Assembly: GCA_000961725.1 (NCBI GenBank)
Contig: LADS01000005.1
Location: forward strand, 1 to 58,923
Reading direction: 5' to 3'
DNA: 58,923 nucleotides
DNA from: Desulfobulbaceae bacterium BRH_c16a
GTDB taxonomy: Bacteria > Desulfobacterota > Desulfobulbia > Desulfobulbales > Desulfocapsaceae
Shown in pieces: positions 36,297 to 43,812 of the stretch. Within the stretch, counting starts at the first letter, position 1. Each line of letters begins with the position of its first letter. A model generated the notes under the pieces. The model was not told the DNA's origin. It ran no database searches and was given only the letters and a program-made list of their open reading frames with translations. The translations under genes were made by a program, and so were the position numbers.

Positions 36297-37778
36297 TTAT
36301 GAGTTTGGCGTTTTCCTGAGCCAGCTGATGGCAAGAACGTCCGTCGTTGTCTCTGTCACCCGGTATTCATGGTCAATCTGCAATCCCGGCAAGGCGATTA
36401 CGCTGTCACCGCACAGGAGAACGGGCCACCTGGCCCGCTCTTTGGCGGCAATTTTTCGATCGTTAAAATAGCGGCTGATCTTTTTTTTGCCGGGACTGTT
36501 GCAGGGGTGAAACGTTTCTCCCGGCAGCGAAGAGCGAAGGAGCAGCGGGAAGGTGATCCCGGCCCGGTCGACAAAGAACCTGGAACCATCACTTTTGGCA
36601 GTCGCTGGTTTGGCCGCTTCTTCGATGACGAGTTTTCCGTCAAGTTCTTGCACAAGATGACGTCCCGGCCCGGCAATCGACAGGTTGATGCCGGGCTGAG
36701 CAGCCCTCGATCCGCGCTTACGGCCTTTTTCGAGCGGTCGGCAGAAAAGCAGCCGGGATCGATGTCTTTCGACGCGCACTCCGTCATCCAGATGTATTTC
36801 CCGTCCGACTGTGCCGCTTTCCATGAACTGGACAAGGATATTGATCTGGCCGTGAGCCGGTCGTATCCCCATCCGCCAGAAACATTTTTCCAGGATCCTC
36901 CTGCGCAGAGCCAGATGCTCGGTTTTAAAAGATTCTTCATCAACGACAAGCTGCAGCCGGTTTTCACCGGACGACGTCCGGTTCGAAAGATTGACGCAGC
37001 GTGAAAAGGCTTCCTCGGTTTTCATTTCCAGGTAGCTTTCTTCCTCGGCCAGAATATTCATGTTCCGGAGGACTGTCCGGCGAATCGCCGGGTTGAATTC
37101 CTGTTCGAGCAGGGGCAGCAAATCCAGGCGCACGCGGTTACGCAGGAAGTGACGGTGCAGATTTGAGGAGTCAAGGCACCACTCGACATTTCGGGCAGTG
37201 AGGTAGTCAGCCAGGGCGTCCTTCGTCTCGTGAAGCAAGGGACGGATTATCCGGCCTCTCCGGAATGCCATCCCCGACAATCCCCGTCTGCTGCTGCCTC
37301 GAATGAGGCGGAGAAAGAATTCCTCAACCTGATCGTCGGCGGTATGGCCGGTGGCGATGACCTGGGCGCCATTTTCCCGGCAAACCTCTTCCAGCGCCTG
37401 ATAGCGAAGAATCCTTGCCGCCTCTTCCGGCGAACGCTTTTCTTCGGCAATGAGGCGGTGAATGTCGACCGATCTCACCATGTATGGAATGCCGAGGGAT
37501 CTGCAGCATTGCTCGATCGTCTGCCGTTCATGCGGAGTTTCCTGCGGCCGCAGCCCATGATCGATATAGACCGCTAGAAGCTGTAACGGCATTTGTAGCT
37601 CGCGAAGAAGATACAGAAGGGCAAGGGAGTCTGATCCTCCCGAAACGGCGACAATCACCCTGTCGTTTGCAGCGATCAGCCGGTTATCTTCTATAACCTT
37701 TTCGATCCTCTCGACAATCGACAGGTTTGGTGTTTCTGCAGGGGATATTTTATCGTGTGGCACAGTTTTTATTTTCAT
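36297..37778 (-). CDS. tilS: tRNA(Ile)-lysidine synthase
   Basis: A 493-residue N-type ATP pyrophosphatase. The PP-loop SGGSDS is at 46-51. Other marks are YIDHGLRP, ATGHTADDQVEEFFLRLIRG and LDSSNLHRHFLRNRVR, with TilS middle and C-terminal domains from about 230. It modifies cytidine 34 of the CAU anticodon of tRNA-Ile to lysidine so that AUA is read as Ile. The start is at 37778; no strong ribosome-binding site is seen. Length is somewhat above the E. coli protein. Single gene. Confidence 0.93.
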   Translation of the reverse strand: MKIKTVPHDKISPAETPNLSIVERIEKVIEDNRLIAANDRVIVAVSGGSDSLALLYLLRELQMPLQLLAVYIDHGLRPQETPHERQTIEQCCRSLGIPYMVRSVDIHRLIAEEKRSPEEAARILRYQALEEVCRENGAQVIATGHTADDQVEEFFLRLIRGSSRRGLSGMAFRRGRIIRPLLHETKDALADYLTARNVEWCLDSSNLHRHFLRNRVRLDLLPLLEQEFNPAIRRTVLRNMNILAEEESYLEMKTEEAFSRCVNLSNRTSSGENRLQLVVDEESFKTEHLALRRRILEKCFWRMGIRPAHGQINILVQFMESGTVGREIHLDDGVRVERHRSRLLFCRPLEKGRKRGSRAAQPGINLSIAGPGRHLVQELDGKLVIEEAAKPATAKSDGSRFFVDRAGITFPLLLRSSLPGETFHPCNSPGKKKISRYFNDRKIAAKERARWPVLLCGDSVIALPGLQIDHEYRVTETTTDVLAISWLRKTPNS

Positions 37779-37854
37779 CTTCGGATTGGCTTGTTATATG
37801 TACCGATAGTACCATGCCTGCTACCATCCGGCACGTCTGAATACGTAGGAGTTT

Positions 37855-37952
37855 AGTACCTTAGAAATTCATTTCTTGTTTTTCACCCCTCAAGGGGGTG
37901 CTGAAAAGAGTAGAAATGAATTTCGTGAAGGTACTTATACCCCTCGAGGGGG
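37855..37952. repeat. AGTACCTT hairpin element, copy B
   Basis: AGTACCTT (37855-37862) and AAGGTACT (37928-37935) bracket a second 12-bp stem, AAATTCATTTCT against AGAAATGAATTT. The loop holds a CACCCC/GGGGTG hairpin. After the right end comes TATACCCCTCGAGGGG, the same GC palindrome type that flanks copy A. The blocks ACCCCTCAAGGGGG and ACCCCTCGAGGGGG are direct repeats within the element. It lies between tilS and the receiver gene; 37779-38029 has no ORF. Confidence 0.62.
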
Positions 37953-38003
37953 CACTGAAATGAGTCCCCTCTGTTGTGGGAGGGGAATCATATCCCTTGG
38001 GTT

Positions 38004-38019
38004 GCGGGCTTTAGCCCGC
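38004..38019. repeat. GCGGGCTTTAGCCCGC hairpin just before the receiver gene
   Basis: A perfect 7-bp stem with a TT loop, ending 10 bases before the start codon of the response regulator, with no separate Shine-Dalgarno. The upstream CCCCTC/GGGAGGGG pair (near 37966-37986) makes the leader highly structured. It may be a dispersed palindrome or affect translation initiation. Confidence 0.5.
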
Positions 38020-38029
38020 TTTAGAGTGT

Positions 38030-38452
38030 ATGGCCAAGAAGCTGAATATCCTGATTGTCGAAGACGAGTTTATCAGCAGGACCCTCCTGAAGGAAATACT
38101 TTCTCCTTTCGGGCAATGCAGCATGGCTGCCAACGGTGAAGAGGCTGTCGATATCTTGCAGAAATCCTATGAAAAACCCGGAGGCAGGTATGATTTAGTA
38201 TGTCTCGACATCATGATGCCTGGTATGAACGGACATGAAGTCCTGCGGGAGATCCGCCGGTTGGAAAGGAAGAACGGACTCGAAGGAAAGAATACCACGA
38301 AAGTCTTGATGGTCACCGGGCTCGATGATGCAAAAAATGTAATGGAGGCACTTGTAGTTGGGAGATGCGAGGCGTATCTCACAAAACCTGTGAGCAAAAT
38401 CAGACTCGAGGAACAGTTGCGTCATATGTATCTTATTGAACAGGTTCCTTAA
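38030..38452 (+). CDS. Stand-alone receiver (CheY-like response regulator)
   Basis: A 140-residue single receiver domain. The acidic pair is E11-D12, the phosphorylation site D60 (LVCLDIMMPGMNG), the switch Thr in MVTGL (near 96), and K119 in LTKPV. No output domain. An Hpt-domain gene follows 68 bases downstream, suggesting a phosphorelay pair. No histidine kinase is in the window, so the upstream sensor is unknown. Possible phosphate sink or relay receiver. Confidence 0.88.
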   Translation: MAKKLNILIVEDEFISRTLLKEILSPFGQCSMAANGEEAVDILQKSYEKPGGRYDLVCLDIMMPGMNGHEVLREIRRLERKNGLEGKNTTKVLMVTGLDDAKNVMEALVVGRCEAYLTKPVSKIRLEEQLRHMYLIEQVP

Positions 38453-38520
38453 GTGCGATTTCAGGCAATCGACGTATTGACGAAGTTTAGAAAGCAATGG
38501 AAAAAACCGATAGAAATTAA

Positions 38521-38868
38521 ATGATTAAAAATATGTCGCAGCCACTGAGTGTTGAGAAGATCAAAACCCACCTGGCTGAACAATTCAGTCTTCCGACGGA
38601 TCAGATCGAGATGATGCTGCCGAGTTTTCTCGCGGCTCTGAGGTCGCATATGCAGAATCTCGAAAATGCTCTTGAGGGAAATAATCCGGTTCTGCTTGGC
38701 AGAGCTGGTCATACCATTAAAGGTGCATTTCTCAATCTTGGCTTAGACGAATGTGCACAGGTTGCCAATTGTATCGAAGAAAAAGGAAAGCAGGGCGATA
38801 CCTCAATCGATTACCGAAGCCTGGTTGAGGAATTGCGCCTGCGCCTCGATCCTCTTGTCAGGATATAA
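38521..38868 (+). CDS. Hpt-domain phosphotransfer protein
   Basis: A 115-residue four-helix protein with the Hpt signature RAGHTIKGAFLNLGL, phospho-acceptor H64. The start may be the ATG at 38521 or the internal ATG at 38533; neither has a good Shine-Dalgarno. Together with the receiver upstream it resembles a minimal phosphorelay module. Its end overlaps the convergent mpl stop by 11 bases. Confidence 0.82.
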   Translation: MIKNMSQPLSVEKIKTHLAEQFSLPTDQIEMMLPSFLAALRSHMQNLENALEGNNPVLLGRAGHTIKGAFLNLGLDECAQVANCIEEKGKQGDTSIDYRSLVEELRLRLDPLVRI

Positions 38869-40303
38869 TCCTGAGCTGTTCAATGAGGCGAGTATGAATA
38901 TTGTCAAAGCCGCCATTGGAAAGAATTGCCACCACATCGCCCTCGCGCAGGATTGATTGCAGCCTTGCCAGAATGGCATCGGTCGACGGGTACGACTCGG
39001 CCTGCAATCCCCGTTCTTTCACGAGATCTTCGGCAAGTCTTGCCGAAGAAAAAAGCTCTTCGGCCGACATTCCTTCGATCGGCAGGGGCTCCCGTAGCAC
39101 AACCATCGCCGCAGCGTCGAAGGCGGAGACGTAATCTCTTTGAAATATCGATCTTCTGGACGAGTTGGTTCGGGGTTCGAATACCGCTATAAGTCGATGA
39201 TCGCCGTAGGCCTCTTTCAATCCCTGCAGGGTTTCCCTGACAGCGGTTGGGTGATGGGCAAAATCGTCGATGACGGTGATGCCGTTTTCAATACCCCTCA
39301 CTTCCTGTCTTCTCTTAACCCCCGCGAAACTGCTGAGGCCTTTATCGATTTCAACCGGATCGACGCCAAGGTGATGCATCACCGCGCAGACCGCCAGGCT
39401 GTTCAGGCAATTGTAGCGTCCGGCGAGACGAACCGCCATCGGCGACCAGGGTTTGCCGTCTTTCAGCACGGTAAAACGGCTGAGGCCGCCCTCGATCCTG
39501 AGGTTTTCCACAGACCAGGTGTGGTCGGGGTTGAGCCCGTATCCCTCGACCGTACACGGAGCTTCAGCGGCTATCTCGGCGACGTTTTGATCATCGAGGT
39601 TGGCGATCAGCAGGCCGTCATGGGGGAGTAAAGCAACAAACTTCCTGAAAGAACGTTTTATCGCATCGAGATCGGCAAAAATATCGGCATGATCGAATTC
39701 AATCGAAGTGATAACCGCCACTTTGGGCCGATAATGAAGGAACTTCGATTCCTTGTCGAAAAAAGCGGTGTCGTACTCATCGCCCTCGGCAACGAAATAT
39801 TTCCCGGCGCCGAGGCGGAAGTTGGTGCCGAACTCACGAACTATGCCGCCGATCATGAAAGTAGGATCGAGTCCGGCCGTGTACAGGGCGGTCGCCAGCA
39901 GCGAACTGGTAGTGGTCTTGCCATGGGTGCCGGCTATGACCAGAGAGGTCCGTGACGCGATGAAGAAGTGCGACAGGGCCTGAGGAAAGGAGAGATAGGG
40001 AATCTTCAGATCTGCCAGGGCTGCCGCCTCCGGATTCTTCCGGGTGATGACATTGCCGACAATTACCAGGTCCGGCACCGGCTGAAGGTTTTCAGCCCGA
40101 TAGCCGTTTTGCACGGGAATATGTAATTCACCAAGAAACAACGACATGGGTGGATAAACATGACTGTCGCTGCCGGTGACGACATAGCCGGAGTGTTGCA
40201 GCATCCCGGCCAGAGCTGCCATGCCTGTGCCGCAGATACCCATGAGATGAATATGCTGTATTTTTTCGGGGGCGACGTTGAGATCCGCCAGGAGAGTAAT
40301 CAT
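38858..40303 (-). CDS. mpl: UDP-MurNAc:L-Ala-gamma-D-Glu-meso-DAP ligase (murein tripeptide ligase)
   Basis: A 481-residue Mur-ligase. The GICGTGMAALAGML start (22-35), P-loop GTHGKTTT (125-132), ITSIEFDHADIF, FEPRTNSSRRSIFQ and terminal LSNGGFDNIH block favour Mpl over MurC. It joins recycled tripeptide to UDP-MurNAc. The small conserved gene upstream is 3 bases away, likely in one operon. It fits with the AmgK/MurU pair, which makes UDP-MurNAc, and the AmpG-like permease in the same window. Confidence 0.9.
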   Translation of the reverse strand: MITLLADLNVAPEKIQHIHLMGICGTGMAALAGMLQHSGYVVTGSDSHVYPPMSLFLGELHIPVQNGYRAENLQPVPDLVIVGNVITRKNPEAAALADLKIPYLSFPQALSHFFIASRTSLVIAGTHGKTTTSSLLATALYTAGLDPTFMIGGIVREFGTNFRLGAGKYFVAEGDEYDTAFFDKESKFLHYRPKVAVITSIEFDHADIFADLDAIKRSFRKFVALLPHDGLLIANLDDQNVAEIAAEAPCTVEGYGLNPDHTWSVENLRIEGGLSRFTVLKDGKPWSPMAVRLAGRYNCLNSLAVCAVMHHLGVDPVEIDKGLSSFAGVKRRQEVRGIENGITVIDDFAHHPTAVRETLQGLKEAYGDHRLIAVFEPRTNSSRRSIFQRDYVSAFDAAAMVVLREPLPIEGMSAEELFSSARLAEDLVKERGLQAESYPSTDAILARLQSILREGDVVAILSNGGFDNIHTRLIEQLRIIS

Positions 40304-40306
40304 GGT

Positions 40307-40501
40307 TTAATTTTTTCGTACTGTCTTTTCTATGGTTGAATAGATGCCGGCGAACTCAGTTGAAAAAGTGGCGGGGGTTATTCTGCCGACTTCGATGAAT
40401 TTCACCGCGATTTCCTTGGCGATTTTCAATATGACCTCGTCCGTTATGCTTCCGGACAGCAGAGTGCCGGTATGCTGAGCTGTTTTATCCTGTGTCGCCA
40501 T
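40307..40501 (-). CDS. Small conserved protein upstream of mpl (unknown function)
   Basis: A 64-residue acidic/basic helical protein beginning MATQDKTAQH, with SITDEVILKIAKEI, KFIEVGRITP and a FAGIYSTIEKTV end. The start at 40501 has AAGGG about 8 bases upstream and is preferred over the longer ORF to 40570. The gene ends 3 bases before mpl. I recall similar short proteins in sulfate reducers but know no function. Predicted soluble, no cysteine. Confidence 0.65.
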   Translation of the reverse strand: MATQDKTAQHTGTLLSGSITDEVILKIAKEIAVKFIEVGRITPATFSTEFAGIYSTIEKTVRKN

Positions 40502-40529
40502 TATTTCTGCCCTTGTAAGAAGTATAAAG

Positions 40530-40579
40530 GCGCCTCCGTTGCGTGAAGAAGGCCAATTCGTCAAGGGCAACGGAGGCGC
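40530..40579. promoter_or_regulatory. Perfect 13-bp stem-loop in the leader of the small gene-mpl operon
   Basis: GCGCCTCCGTTGC (40530-40542) pairs without mismatch with GCAACGGAGGCGC (40567-40579), loop 24 bases. On the minus strand it lies 29 bases before the start codon of the small gene. No strong U-tract follows on either strand, so it is more likely a leader structure than a terminator. The rest of 40580-40740 has no gene; a CCCCTTC/GAAGGG palindrome sits near 40684. Confidence 0.5.
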
Positions 40580-40744
40580 AACTTGAGTTCAAGGATAACC
40601 GGTTAAGCCATCCTTGCTGCTTTGTCATTATTACGGTAATTGAAGGTTTTTTTCCAGGTAATGTTATGGAAATTGTATCTTCTCCCCTTCAAGAAGGGTA
40701 CTAAAGACAGTTTTCGGTCATAAAGTGATGAAAGACCATTCGAT

Positions 40745-40791
40745 TTGATACAGGTCAAGGTGTCTGGAGTTGAAGAAGGGTATGCTATGAT
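40745..40791 (+). promoter_or_regulatory. Candidate Crp/Fnr-type activated promoter for the cupin gene
   Basis: TTGATACAGGTCAA (40745-40758) is an Fnr-like palindrome, TTGAT-N4-GTCAA, one base off consensus. A TATGCT at 40781-40786 places the box centre near -41.5 from the expected start, the class II activator position; TATGAT at 40786-40791 is the alternative -10. The cupin ATG is at 40869. Confidence 0.5.
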
Positions 40792-40868
40792 CATAGGAGA
40801 CACCCTATGGCTTGAGAGGAGTGGTGCGCAAAAGATATGATTCTTCAATATTAAAAAAAGGAGATGGC

Positions 40869-41189
40869 ATGAAAGTTCTTGATCTCAATACAACCCGTGA
40901 GTTTACAGAAGGTGCGATGAAACGATTTTTTCTTGTTGAGGATTCCGAATTCTTCAAGATCATCAATTTCAATTTGAAAGCCGGGGTCACCTTTCCAGTC
41001 CATTCCCACGATCTGGATGGCGAACTTTCAATTCAGGTGATTGAAGGGGAAGGGTTCTTTCTCGGCGATAACGATGCGGAGATTCCGGCAAAAACCGGCA
41101 ACATCCTCATTTCGCAAATCAGGGAGCCCCATGGCGTGCGGGCAACGACGGATATGAGGATTGTCGTGACCATCGCCCCTCCGATCTGA
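40869..41189 (+). CDS. Cupin-domain protein
   Basis: A 106-residue single-domain cupin. The metal-site block is HSHDLDGELSIQVIEGEG (His-x-His then Glu), and the second cupin motif appears as a GNILISQIREPHGVRA block with His. Probably binds a metal; enzymatic or sensory role unknown. AAGGAG is 5-6 bases before the ATG at 40869; an earlier in-frame start is not supported. A candidate Fnr-like promoter precedes it. Monocistronic, convergent with the tRNA gene. Confidence 0.8.
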   Translation: MKVLDLNTTREFTEGAMKRFFLVEDSEFFKIINFNLKAGVTFPVHSHDLDGELSIQVIEGEGFFLGDNDAEIPAKTGNILISQIREPHGVRATTDMRIVVTIAPPI

Positions 41190-41197
41190 AAAGAAGC

Positions 41198-41234
41198 AAA
41201 AAAAGCACTTAAAGCCATATGGCTCTAAGTGCTT
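41198..41234 (-). terminator. Intrinsic terminator after tRNA-Gln
   Basis: On the minus strand, AAGCACTTA and TAAGTGCTT (plus coordinates 41203-41211 and 41226-41234) form a stem extended by AGCC/GGCT and followed by a run of seven Us (41198-41204). It begins 9 bases after the tRNA 3' end. It may also stop cupin transcription, though without a U-tract in that direction. Confidence 0.85.
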
Positions 41235-41243
41235 GAATTAACT

Positions 41244-41317
41244 TGGCTGGGGGACGAGGATTCGAACCTCGATAAGCGGAGTCAGAGTCCGCCGCCTTAC
41301 CATTAGACCATCCCCCA
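41244..41317 (-). tRNA. tRNA-Gln (anticodon CUG)
   Basis: Read on the minus strand this is a 74-base cloverleaf. The acceptor begins TGGGGGA and ends TCCCCCA with GCCA, so CCA is encoded. The D-arm holds GGTCTAATGGTAAGGC. The anticodon stem GCGGA/TCCGC encloses loop CTCTGAC with anticodon CTG. The T-arm is CGAGGTTCGAATCCTCG. It decodes CAG. A U in first position and a CUG anticodon are typical of bacterial tRNA-Gln. Confidence 0.96.
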
Positions 41318-41374
41318 TCCTTATGGAAGCGTGGCGAGTTTATAAAAGATTTCGCCCCGCCTGTCAAGCGAATT

Positions 41375-42184
41375 TCAGCTGATGACAATGCCGGCATACC
41401 CGACAACCTGGTCGGTATCTCCAGACACATAACCGGAATCCGTATAGCCTGCAAGATGGTATTTCGATGCTCCGCAGGCTATTGCCGCGAGCATGGCGAT
41501 AACCACCGGGATCACCCCGCACATGGAAATCCTCTGGTCGAGGACCGTGTGATAGAGATCGTAGGGCTTCAGTTGCTCGATGCACTGCAAGGCCAGGCTG
41601 TCTTTTTCTTCGGTGCTTCGTCTCGATTCATAATGGCTCATATCGCTTGAAGCGACGATGAGGATGTCTCTGCCGCTTATCCGGATGGCTTTGGCCAGAG
41701 CATTGGCCACTTCTTGGCAGAGCGGGTAAGAGACCTGAGAAAGCACTATCGGCACAATAGACAGCCGTTTTTGCAGTGTCTGAAGAAACGGTACCTGTAC
41801 TTCCAATGAATGTTCATATTTATGGGCAAGTTCATCGACCCTGATATGATGAGAGTGTTCGAGGAGGAGATCGGCGATTTCCCGGTCAATGGGAATAGTG
41901 CCCAGCGGCATGTTCCAGGGCGTTGTCGAGAGGGCAATCGGTGCCCCCTGGCCGCGGTGGTTGGGACCGAGAATGATTACCGTTTCCGGGATCAGTACGG
42001 ATGAAAAGGTTTCCGCGGCAAGAGCGCCCGAGTAGACATAGCCGGCATGGGGGGATACGACGGCTAAAGCTTTGCGTTTTCCTTCACTTGGGCCTGTCGG
42101 CAGCAATTCACTTACGGCCAGCGCGAGAGCATCCGCGGATCCGGGATAGAAGCGGTCGGCAACAGCCGGTTGTCTCATTGTCAT
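41375..42184 (-). CDS. amrB: AmmeMemoRadiSam system protein B (MEMO1 family)
   Basis: A 269-residue MEMO-family protein. It has RQPAVADRFYPG (4-15), SPHAGYVYSG, LGPNHRGQG, HSLEVQVPFLQ, a SSDMSHYESR block and MCGVIPV. The histidines are those that in MEMO bind metal in the dioxygenase-like fold. Usually a partner of AmmeMemoRadiSam A and a radical SAM protein, neither of which is adjacent here. The start may be the ATG at 42184 or 42178. The cysS stop lies 18 bases upstream, so the two share a transcript. Confidence 0.88.
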   Translation of the reverse strand: MTMRQPAVADRFYPGSADALALAVSELLPTGPSEGKRKALAVVSPHAGYVYSGALAAETFSSVLIPETVIILGPNHRGQGAPIALSTTPWNMPLGTIPIDREIADLLLEHSHHIRVDELAHKYEHSLEVQVPFLQTLQKRLSIVPIVLSQVSYPLCQEVANALAKAIRISGRDILIVASSDMSHYESRRSTEEKDSLALQCIEQLKPYDLYHTVLDQRISMCGVIPVVIAMLAAIACGASKYHLAGYTDSGYVSGDTDQVVGYAGIVIS

Positions 42185-42202
42185 CCACCTCTCTTTGGTA
42201 AA

Positions 42203-43675
42203 TTAATTATTTTTAACGGACCATGTCGTCCCGTCCGGTCCATCCTTCAGTATAATATTACGGGCCAGGAGGATGTCTCTGATTTCGTCGCTTCTCGCCC
42301 AGTTTTTAGCCAACCGGGATTCGTACCGTTCGGCAATGAGTTTTTCTATGTCGGTCACATCGAGCCCGCCTTCCGAGATTTTTTTATTTTTCCCGGAGGC
42401 AAGAAAACCCTGGGCGTCCTCTCGCAGGATTCCCATTATATCGGCTAGTTTTTTCAGGACTGCAGCATACTTTTTCAACAGCTCTATATCACTCGCCGAT
42501 GGTGTAGCGGGGAGCTTCGTGCAGATACGATTGATGGTTTTCACCGTATCGAAGAAGATACCCTGGGCTTGTGCAGTGTTGAAGTCATTGTCCATCGCCT
42601 GTTGAAAGCGGCTTTCCATTGCCTCAAGCTGGCCGATATCCTTGTCGTCGAGAGCACTCGCAGCCTGCGGTATGCCTTTTTCGGGATCGAGCAGATCGAC
42701 AGATGCCAGACATTCATAGAGCCGTTCAAGACCTGCGGTTGCATCCTGCATCGCCGTCTCGGAAAAATCCAGAGGGCTGCGATAATGGGTCGAGAAAATG
42801 AAAAAACGGAGAATTTCCGGATGATAATGGGACAGGATGTCCCTGATTGTCAGGAAATTGCCAAGGGATTTGGACATCTTTTCATCGCGGATGGTGACAA
42901 AGCCGTGATGGATCCACATATTGGCAAACGGTTTGCCGTGAACACCTTCACTCTGGGCGATCTCGTTTTCATGATGGGGGAAGATGAGATCCTGTCCGCC
43001 GCCATGAATATCGAAGGTCGCTCCGAGATATTTTCTGCTCATCGCCGAACATTCGATATGCCATCCCGGACGCCCCGGCCCCCATGGACTCTCCCAGGTG
43101 GGCTCTCCCGGTTTTGATCCCTTCCATAGCACGAAATCCATAGGATTCCGTTTCTGTTCGTTTACCGATATTCTCGCTCCAGCCTGCATATCATCTGGAT
43201 TTCTCTTGGAAAGTTTTCCATAGCCTGGAAAACTGTCGACTACATAATACACATCGTTGCCCGACTGGTAGGCCTTGCCCTTATCAATCAGTTCTCCAAT
43301 GAGGGCTATCATCTCGGTGATATGCTCCGTGGCTTTCGGCTCGATGTCGGGCCTGTTGATCCCGAGCCGATCCATATCGACGTAAAATTCATTGATAAAG
43401 CGCAGGGCCAGCTCTTCCGAGGAGGTCTGCTGTTCTTTGGCACGGGCAATGATCTTGTCGTCGATATCGGTAAAATTGCGAACATAGGTGACCTTATATT
43501 CACGATATTTCAGGTAGTTGACGATCATGTCAAAAGCAAGAGCAGATCTGGCATGGCCGATATGGCAATAGTCGTAAGAAGTGATCCCGCAGACATAGAG
43601 CTTCACATGGCCGGGTTCAATGGTTTGCAGAGTTTCTTTCTTGCCGGAGAGCGTATTGTGAATTCGTATAGTCAT
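42203..43675 (-). CDS. cysS: Cysteinyl-tRNA synthetase
   Basis: A 490-residue class I synthetase. The zinc Cys is in YVCGIT (about 29), HIGH is at about 38-41 (CHIGHARS), the ERS-like blocks are GWHIECSAMS and GGGQDLIFPHHENE, and the KMSKS loop is DEKMSKSLGN. The C-terminal anticodon-binding part ends in GPDGTTWS. Charges tRNA-Cys. Located upstream of the MEMO gene on the minus strand. Length and motifs are normal. Confidence 0.97.
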   Translation of the reverse strand: MTIRIHNTLSGKKETLQTIEPGHVKLYVCGITSYDYCHIGHARSALAFDMIVNYLKYREYKVTYVRNFTDIDDKIIARAKEQQTSSEELALRFINEFYVDMDRLGINRPDIEPKATEHITEMIALIGELIDKGKAYQSGNDVYYVVDSFPGYGKLSKRNPDDMQAGARISVNEQKRNPMDFVLWKGSKPGEPTWESPWGPGRPGWHIECSAMSRKYLGATFDIHGGGQDLIFPHHENEIAQSEGVHGKPFANMWIHHGFVTIRDEKMSKSLGNFLTIRDILSHYHPEILRFFIFSTHYRSPLDFSETAMQDATAGLERLYECLASVDLLDPEKGIPQAASALDDKDIGQLEAMESRFQQAMDNDFNTAQAQGIFFDTVKTINRICTKLPATPSASDIELLKKYAAVLKKLADIMGILREDAQGFLASGKNKKISEGGLDVTDIEKLIAERYESRLAKNWARSDEIRDILLARNIILKDGPDGTTWSVKNN

Positions 43676-43812
43676 CTCGAGTGGAACTGTATGTGGACAG
43701 TTCGATTATCTTGTATTAAGTAAATCGCAAGTGATCCGGGGATCAGGTTATAGTTGGTTGGCGTTTTGTCTCAGGTCAAATACCATAATCTTATTGAGAG
43801 GAAAAGACAACA

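Noticed and set aside
40670..40700. A third copy of the AGTACCTT hairpin family (AAGGGTACTAAAG after a CCCCTTC palindrome)
   Set aside because: Only one end resembles the family, with a mismatch, and no matching AGTACCTT end is found nearby.
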